From an uncultured Clostridia bacterium (lineage in GTDB: Bacteria > Bacillota > Clostridia > UBA1381 > UMGS1253), in assembly GCA_934456295.1 (NCBI GenBank), contig CAKSHB010000026.1, positions 1 through 19,191 of the forward strand: DNA of 19,191 nt, given 5' to 3'. A program made the position numbers and the translations under genes. This document shows, one piece after another, positions 14,565-19,191 of this stretch (positions within the stretch are counted from its first letter, which is position 1; each line of letters starts with the position of its first letter). Under the pieces are notes generated by a model. That model had not been told where the DNA came from. It made no database searches and was given only the letters and a program-made list of their open reading frames with translations.

Positions 14565-15305
14565 TTATGCGTATCCCACATAGATGAGATAACTGTTCGT
14601 CCCGACACATTCATACCAGATCCAGACATCGGTTATATCCTCGTCTTTCGCATATCTGCTCATGCGGGAATTGATGTCTCTTTCAAGATAAATGCAATCG
14701 GGATTGGCGGTAATCGGATTGTCCCAGCAATCAACTGCGGAACTCTCCAATGCCAGTCCCTTACTGACCGCAACGCCTTGCGCGTAAGAAATCCAGTAGT
14801 TTATATCAAAGGTCGGTTCCGGCTCAGGTTCAGTCTCAACCGGTGGGGCCGGTGGTTCCGGTTCCTTTGGAGCTTCTGTTGTCTTCGGTGCTTCTGTTTC
14901 CTTTGGCGTCTCCACAACTGGAGTCGTTTCAGGCACTTTCGTTTCCGTCGGTTCAGAAGAAGGCTTTACCGGCTCAAAGGAAGAAGTAGTCACGCTATCA
15001 CCTGTGACTCTCGTTTCTTCTTTCGGTGGGCTCTGCTTTTTTTCTTCCTTCAACTGCGGAGTGCTTTCCGTTTCTTTAACATCAGACACCGTCGTTTCAG
15101 AAGCGATACCGGATTCATCGGGGGTATCTATATCAACGCTTGATTGGGGGGCATCCGTCTCTTGGGAGATTTCTTCACTGTTCTTAGTTGGAAGTGATTC
15201 GCTCGCATTGGGCTCGGTTGGTGTATCCGAGATCAGCGGAGCACTTGAGCAGCCACATAAGGAAAGGATCAGGGCAGCCGTAATTATCATAAGTGTTTTT
15301 CTCAT
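14565..15305 (-). CDS. Lipoprotein with Pro/Thr/Glu-rich stalk
   Basis: A 246-residue protein. The N-terminal signal ends in a lipobox (LCGC, lipidated Cys19). Residues ~25-165 are a low-complexity stalk rich in Pro, Thr, Glu and Ser (repeats such as TEAPK and EPEP), typical of a wall-spanning spacer. The last ~81 residues form a compact domain beginning FDINYWISYAQGVAVSKGL and ending NSYLIYVGYA, whose function I do not recognise. The ATG at 15305 has AGGAGG upstream; a longer start at 15365 overlaps the promoter. It precedes the adhesin gene on the same strand, suggesting a cell-surface role in the mobile element, but no specific activity can be assigned. Confidence 0.75.
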   Translation of the reverse strand: MRKTLMIITAALILSLCGCSSAPLISDTPTEPNASESLPTKNSEEISQETDAPQSSVDIDTPDESGIASETTVSDVKETESTPQLKEEKKQSPPKEETRVTGDSVTTSSFEPVKPSSEPTETKVPETTPVVETPKETEAPKTTEAPKEPEPPAPPVETEPEPEPTFDINYWISYAQGVAVSKGLALESSAVDCWDNPITANPDCIYLERDINSRMSRYAKDEDITDVWIWYECVGTNSYLIYVGYA

Positions 15306-15336
15306 AGGATCAGCCTCCTTTGGTTTTTCACCTATA

Positions 15337-15365
15337 ATTGTACGGATGCGCTGTCGTTCTTTCAA
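15337..15365 (-). promoter_or_regulatory. Promoter of the lipoprotein gene
   Basis: On the minus strand TTGAAA (15360-15365) and TACAAT (15337-15342) are 17 bp apart, 32 bp before the start codon. It lies in the 180-base gap after the parB-like gene, which otherwise holds only a weak TACCC/GGGTA stem (15450-15465) and G-runs. Confidence 0.65.
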
Positions 15366-15487
15366 CTGTGCCGCCTATATTTTCTCCTTTTGAGCAGGTA
15401 TGCTGGTTTTGAAGAAGGGGGGAGTGTGAGGGGGGGAAGAAACAATCTCTACCCGTAAAAGGGTACACTACTCCCTTGGTGTAAGGA

Positions 15488-16432
15488 TCATCTTGCTTCG
15501 CCACGGTCTTTCTGCCTTTCCTGATACCGATGATAATACTCAAGCGCTTTCATAATATAATCACCGGTTTTGTCATAAGGAACACTGGCTGGAATGAACT
15601 TCCTCGCATCTTCGTATTTGATGTTGATTTTCTCTTTCTGATTCGGCTTTTCCTCGCTCATGATCGACTCGATCACTTCCTGAGACAACTTTCCTTCCTG
15701 AGAAAACTTCTTCATCTTGATTGCCTGTGCAAGAGACGGTGTAGCATCCGTGTAGGAGATTTCTTCGAGCAGCGCAGTCTGTTCCTCTTTTTTGAGATAG
15801 GACAGTTCAACTGCCGGTCTGAACGCGATACGGCTCTCATCAACAAGCTGGAGCAGTTCGGGAATAAGCTCAGTCAGACGGATATAACGCTGGATCTGAG
15901 TATTGCTGTCGGGTGAACTTTCAGCAATTATTTCCCTCGTAGTCAACCTCTGTCCCAGTGGGACAGAAGTTAAATCTGTTCTTTCTCCTTGCTGTCTTTT
16001 CATCGCTTCAAGACGCATCTTGTACGAAAATGCTTTTTCACTCGGAAGGATTGTGGAACGCTGCAAGTTCGATTCAACCATTAAGATAATCGCTTCATCA
16101 CGGGTCATTTCCCGGACTTCGGCTTTCACGGTATCAAGTCCTGCAAGTTCACAAGCCTTCTTCCTGCGATGTCCGGACACGATTTCGTACCGTCCGTCCT
16201 CCTTCGGGCGAAGTGTGACGGGCGTGATAATCCCGCGCTCTTTAATGCTCTGTACAAGCTGGTCCATATCCTCATCAACTTTTACCTTAAACGGATGGTC
16301 GGGGAAATCATCAATTTCCGAAATGGGTATATCATAGATTCGCGGGAGCCTGTTTTCCTGTCGCTCCGAATCGTTCATAAAGAGCTCATCGTACCCGGTC
16401 AGGCCCAGATCGATTTTTTGCACGTTCTTCAA
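15488..16432 (-). CDS. parB: ParB/Spo0J-family partition protein
   Basis: A 314-residue protein. The N-terminal ParB/sulfiredoxin-like domain (about residues 30-125) has ITPVTLRP and the CTP-binding-type SGHRRKKACELAGL. A central helical region with IAESSPDSNTQIQRYIRLTELIPELL is the DNA-binding helix-turn-helix. It starts with TTG at 16432, chosen because GGAGGTG sits seven bases upstream and no ATG is near. The start lies inside the end of parA (47-base overlap), so the pair is translationally coupled. In mobile elements this pair usually stabilises the circular form; it may also regulate. Confidence 0.9.
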   Translation of the reverse strand: MKNVQKIDLGLTGYDELFMNDSERQENRLPRIYDIPISEIDDFPDHPFKVKVDEDMDQLVQSIKERGIITPVTLRPKEDGRYEIVSGHRRKKACELAGLDTVKAEVREMTRDEAIILMVESNLQRSTILPSEKAFSYKMRLEAMKRQQGERTDLTSVPLGQRLTTREIIAESSPDSNTQIQRYIRLTELIPELLQLVDESRIAFRPAVELSYLKKEEQTALLEEISYTDATPSLAQAIKMKKFSQEGKLSQEVIESIMSEEKPNQKEKINIKYEDARKFIPASVPYDKTGDYIMKALEYYHRYQERQKDRGEAR

Positions 16433-17204
16433 TTTCTGTCACCTCCTTCGTGAGTGCCTCATACGCTGCCGCGACTTTGCCGTTCTTGTCATGAGAGAAA
16501 ATGCTTTCTCCGGAAAGACTGCACTCCGCAGCTCTTACCGAAAACGGGATCTCGGAATTGAACACGCGGATGTTTTCTCCTACGGATGCACGCAGCGATG
16601 AGATAATCGCCTTTGCGTTATTCGTGCGGTTATCTACCATCGTCAGCAAAATCCCGTCAATCTTTAATCTCGGATTGATCTGCCGCCTGATCTTTGAAAT
16701 GGAGCGCAGGAGCAGATTAAGACCTTTGGTTGACAGGAAGTTCGGCTGAGACGGAATAATCACACTGTCTGCCGCAACAAGCGCATTGACTGTCATCATT
16801 CCCAAAGAAGGCATACAGTCAATAAGGATATAGTCGTAATCCTTCTTCATGCCCTCGATAGCATTTTTCAGAACATACTCCCGACTCATAACATTGAAAA
16901 GCCCCGTTTCCATACCGGACAACTCAATATTTGAGGGAAGCAAATCAACGCCCTCGGAATGCTTTAGCACAGCATCTTCAGGCGTTGATTCATCACTTAT
17001 TACAGCTTGCATGAGGGTAGACAGGGAAACATCCAGCTCGTCCGGGTTTTTGATTCCGAGGCTTACCGTTAAGCTGCCCTGCGGGTCAGCGTCAACAAGC
17101 AAAACCTTTTTACCGGAGGTTGCAAGTCCCACACCGAGATTGACTGCGGTGGTCGTTTTCCCGACACCGCCTTTCTGATTGGTTATGGCAATTACTTTAC
17201 ACAT
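16386..17204 (-). CDS. parA: ParA-family partition ATPase
   Basis: A 272-residue ParA/Soj ATPase. The deviant Walker A KGGVGKTT is at residues 11-18, the A' motif is VDADPQGSLT, and Walker B is YILIDCMPSLGMMTVNAL. The short N-terminus, with no helix-turn-helix before Walker A, makes it the Soj/type Ib-like class in which regulation falls to ParB. The ATG at 17204 follows AAGGAG at five bases. It overlaps parB downstream and starts 20 bases after the preceding ParB-like gene ends, so all lie in one operon. Confidence 0.95.
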   Translation of the reverse strand: MCKVIAITNQKGGVGKTTTAVNLGVGLATSGKKVLLVDADPQGSLTVSLGIKNPDELDVSLSTLMQAVISDESTPEDAVLKHSEGVDLLPSNIELSGMETGLFNVMSREYVLKNAIEGMKKDYDYILIDCMPSLGMMTVNALVAADSVIIPSQPNFLSTKGLNLLLRSISKIRRQINPRLKIDGILLTMVDNRTNNAKAIISSLRASVGENIRVFNSEIPFSVRAAECSLSGESIFSHDKNGKVAAAYEALTKEVTEIEERAKNRSGPDRVR

Positions 17205-17223
17205 GCCGGCTCCTTTCTGCCGT

Positions 17224-18015
17224 TCAGAACTGAATGACCAGCTTTTTCGGACCGCAATACTTGTTGTAAATCTCGAAAACCGGGGCAACATATTTGCGAT
17301 AGCCGGGATGATCGAAATCTGCTTTCACATATCTGCTGATAGATCTCGGATCGATTCGTCCGAGAGCATCAATGAGCGTGTTTCTGTTGTACTGGCCGTC
17401 ATAGGTGCGCACGAACTCACAAATAGAGACGATCACCTCGTTCAGAAGCGATTCGGCTTTTCCGTTCCACGCTGCACGGAGAATATCCAGCGCCTCACGA
17501 TACTGTTCCGGCGTGAGTTTTCTGTACATCTTCATTGCGGTATTGATGCAGTTGATATGGTAATCACTGCGGGACCCTTCCATATCCAGCAAAAAGCCGC
17601 ATCTCTCGGTTGCCTCACAAAATGCAATCGCTTCCTTATCCTTGGCGAAAAGTCTCGCGCGGAGACGGTTGCCGGGAGTAGGCTTTGCTGCAAAGCCAGT
17701 TTGGGCTGCAAACAGAATCGCTTCCTGCTCCGGGGTAAGGTCTCTGTAAACCTTACAGAGAATTCTCACCGGCTTTCCTCCGTTAAGCATTACGCGGGCA
17801 GCCACGGTGTGCTGGCCGTCAAAGACATAGTAATGTCCGTCTCGATAACTGACCTTGGGTTCGTTGGCGATATTCTCGTCAAAGGCTGCTACGATCTGTG
17901 CCACTCTCTTTTCATTCAGCGGCTTCTGGTAATCCTCGCGCAGCACTTCGAGCAAAGAACTGTCAACAGTTTCGATTTTGTAATTCAAAATCGTTTTTGC
18001 CGTTTTTCTTGGCAT
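17224..18015 (-). CDS. ParB-N-domain protein (DUF6551-like)
   Basis: A 263-residue protein with an N-terminal ParB-like fold (about residues 12-90). It contains LNEKRVAQIVAAFDE and the motif VFDGQHTVAAR in the place of the usual GxHR loop; GQH is the version found in phage and mobile-element ParB-like proteins such as the DUF6551 group. The C-terminal helical half (RKLTPEQYREALDILRAAW and following) has no recognised motif. An AAGGAGG site precedes the ATG. It is the second of three ParB-fold genes here and starts 3 bases past the end of the first. Activity (nuclease, DNA binding, NTP binding) cannot be told by eye. Confidence 0.8.
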   Translation of the reverse strand: MPRKTAKTILNYKIETVDSSLLEVLREDYQKPLNEKRVAQIVAAFDENIANEPKVSYRDGHYYVFDGQHTVAARVMLNGGKPVRILCKVYRDLTPEQEAILFAAQTGFAAKPTPGNRLRARLFAKDKEAIAFCEATERCGFLLDMEGSRSDYHINCINTAMKMYRKLTPEQYREALDILRAAWNGKAESLLNEVIVSICEFVRTYDGQYNRNTLIDALGRIDPRSISRYVKADFDHPGYRKYVAPVFEIYNKYCGPKKLVIQF

Positions 18016-18018
18016 TTT

Positions 18019-18987
18019 TTACTCCTCCTTAAAAATTTCGTTCAGATATTCCTTCAGGTCCTTGAGTGCCTGAAGGAGCAGGGGCTTGTCCTCCTTCATA
18101 AGCTGCGGAAATTCAGCGATATGCGTTTCACAGGTGTCCTTCATCTCAAGTGCGGCATCGCTGATAATTCCTATTACGTTGGAGACATCGTTTCGCCGTT
18201 TAGGTTCTGCCATATTTGCTGAAAGCTCACTGATACTGGTGAATTGTTTTCCGGCTTCCTTGGCTTCTTCCGCTCGGCGACGTTTTTCATCCCGATCTTT
18301 CTGCCTCTTTGCCTCTCGTTCTGCCTGTACTCTGCGGTATTCGGAAAGCTTGTCCGCAACATCTTCCGTTGAAAGCTTGGCTAAATCGCTGACTTCCTTT
18401 CTCGTCGGCTTAAAGGAACCGGATAGCAGTTCCTGTTTAACTCCGGGGCAGACGGCTTCGGCAGCATCTACACCATTTGCAAATTGTTCAGCACGACGCA
18501 CAGAAGCTTCTCCAATTCCGTACTCTTTCGCAATTTGGTCACTGGTTCTTTTGAAATCAATAATTGGGTCAATTTGACCCAATTCCAAATCACTTTTTGG
18601 ATTTCCACTTTTCTTTGGTGCGCCTACTGATTTTTTCTCAGCTTCGTACCGTTTGCCGATTAAATATGAAAATTCCTCGGGTGTGAGATTTCGTCGTCCT
18701 GCTTGATTCTTGCAGATCCAGGCGATTGCTTCATATTTATTATTGAAAGCAACTTCCTTGATTTGAAAAGGCAGCTCAGGATGTTTCAGAATGATCTGCC
18801 GTCTGTGATGACCGTCAATGAGTTTGTTGTCCCACACTATAAGAGGACTTGTGACTTCACCATCTGATAAAATGTTTTGTTCCAGCAATGAGAACTCGTC
18901 TTCAGTTAGAGGGGGACATACGCTTTCAAAATCCGGATCAACAAGAATGTCTCTCAACATTTCTATACTTACAGCAGAATCATTCAT
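18019..18987 (-). CDS. ParB-like protein with helix-turn-helix and charged coiled coil
   Basis: A 322-residue protein. A ParB N-domain occupies about residues 15-95 with LIDGHHRRQIILKH, the nucleotide-binding GHHR loop. A helix-turn-helix (SDQIAKEYGIGEASVRRAEQFA) lies near residues 150-171. A strongly charged coiled coil rich in Arg, Lys and Glu spans about 210-250, followed by a helical tail. The ATG at 18987 has GGAGG upstream. It is the first gene of the partition cluster seen in this window, preceded by a structured leader with a palindrome. Its HTH and position suggest a regulator of the cluster as well as, or instead of, a partition role. Confidence 0.8.
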   Translation of the reverse strand: MNDSAVSIEMLRDILVDPDFESVCPPLTEDEFSLLEQNILSDGEVTSPLIVWDNKLIDGHHRRQIILKHPELPFQIKEVAFNNKYEAIAWICKNQAGRRNLTPEEFSYLIGKRYEAEKKSVGAPKKSGNPKSDLELGQIDPIIDFKRTSDQIAKEYGIGEASVRRAEQFANGVDAAEAVCPGVKQELLSGSFKPTRKEVSDLAKLSTEDVADKLSEYRRVQAEREAKRQKDRDEKRRRAEEAKEAGKQFTSISELSANMAEPKRRNDVSNVIGIISDAALEMKDTCETHIAEFPQLMKEDKPLLLQALKDLKEYLNEIFKEE

Positions 18988-19007
18988 GTGGCTTTTCCTC
19001 CTTCCTT

Positions 19008-19036
19008 TATATATTTGAATCGTTACGATCCATCAA
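19008..19036 (-). promoter_or_regulatory. Candidate promoter with palindromic operator
   Basis: On the minus strand TTGATG (19031-19036) and TATATA (19008-19013) are 17 bp apart. The spacer contains the palindrome ATCGT-T-ACGAT (19019-19029). A start from this promoter would begin almost at the ribosome binding site (18997-19001), which makes the promoter call weak. The palindrome is a plausible regulator site. Confidence 0.35.
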
Positions 19037-19141
19037 AACCCAAAACGCATTTTCTTTTTGGGCTTTGATCGCTGCACTTAATTTTTCCTCGAACCCCAAG
19101 TGCAGAAAAGGAAATCATCAGACGCCCGATAGCGAATCGGG
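19032..19141 (-). other. Structured leader with three successive hairpins
   Basis: Three stems lie in a row: ATCAAA-CCCAAAA (19032-19045) with 19056-19069, one mismatch; CTGCACTT (19072-19079) with AAGTGCAG (19098-19105); and CCCGAT (19125-19130) with ATCGGG (19136-19141). Two minus-strand frames are open from the window edge, ending at 19078 and 19023. Neither looks clearly coding, and the end of a gene beyond the window cannot be excluded. The remaining bases to 19191 show nothing recognisable. Confidence 0.4.
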
Positions 19142-19191
19142 TCCATGGGAATCTCACCCCTGCCGGGTTCTCCGCCAGCTCCGTAGAGAAG

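Noticed and set aside
12918..15143. A 741-codon plus-strand open frame opposite the adhesin and lipoprotein genes
   Set aside because: It is antisense to two genes with clear signal peptides, domains and ribosome binding sites. Its translation is low-complexity Arg/Phe-rich near the end and has no domain. It is open only because of codon usage on the other strand.
15328..15543. A 71-codon minus-strand frame spanning the end of parB and the following gap
   Set aside because: It begins inside parB in another frame, has no ribosome binding site and overlaps the lipoprotein promoter.
17179..18222. A 347-codon plus-strand frame opposite the ParB-like genes
   Set aside because: It is antisense to two well-supported genes, has no ribosome binding site and shows no recognisable domain.
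1..19191. CRISPR array, rRNA genes or an insertion sequence
   Set aside because: No regularly spaced repeats, rRNA sequence or complete transposase was seen in the window.

Overview
The window looks like an anaerobic member of the Clostridia (Firmicutes). The evidence is the nadK-argR-recN gene order, a four-subunit 2-oxoacid:ferredoxin oxidoreductase (VOR/KOR type), strong AGGAGG-like ribosome binding sites, sigma-A-type promoters, and a CCA-encoded tRNA-Gly. The first ~12.5 kb reads as chromosome. From about 12.5 kb to the right end, every gene is on the minus strand and looks like part of an integrative/conjugative element.

Region 1 (1-3000) is a small regulon-like locus: a YgjV-type membrane protein (+), a convergent AraC-family regulator (-), and a divergent beta-propeller protein resembling glycoside hydrolases or sialidases (+). 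The promoters of the two plus-strand genes share one architecture. Each has two TTGxCyTG direct repeats 21 bp apart, the second overlapping the -35 box, and an identical 17-base block over the -10. This predicts that the AraC protein controls both.

Region 2 (3000-4500) holds a terminator, tRNA-Gly(CCC) and an EamA/DMT transporter, both on the minus strand. Region 3 (4440-8100) is nadK, argR, recN and an RseC-family membrane protein, all on the plus strand and probably one transcription unit. Region 4 (8150-11460) is a P-loop ATPase gene followed by the delta, alpha, beta and gamma subunits of the ferredoxin oxidoreductase, nearly gapless. Region 5 (11460-12500) is a hairpin-rich spacer with possible attenuator structure, then an MgtC-family protein with its own promoter and terminator.

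Region 6 (12500-19191) reads right to left: a structured leader, two ParB-like proteins, ParA, a third ParB, a lipoprotein with a Pro/Thr/Glu-rich stalk, and a thioester-domain/SpaA-type surface adhesin. The adhesin loses its expected 3' part. Near 12935 its frame runs into a different coding sequence, read one frame over, that resembles the C-terminal tail of a serine recombinase. Just beyond that tail is a two-tier, ~49-bp dyad near the chromosome side. The simplest reading is an internally deleted element that kept its partition/leader end and the last part of its integrase, having lost the conjugation genes between. A misassembly could give the same picture.

The observations I would check first are the shared AraC operator, the adhesin/recombinase junction with its neighbouring dyad, the ParA/ParB cluster with a palindrome in its candidate promoter, and the mutually exclusive hairpins before mgtC. 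All family assignments are from reading motifs by eye; no database search was run.
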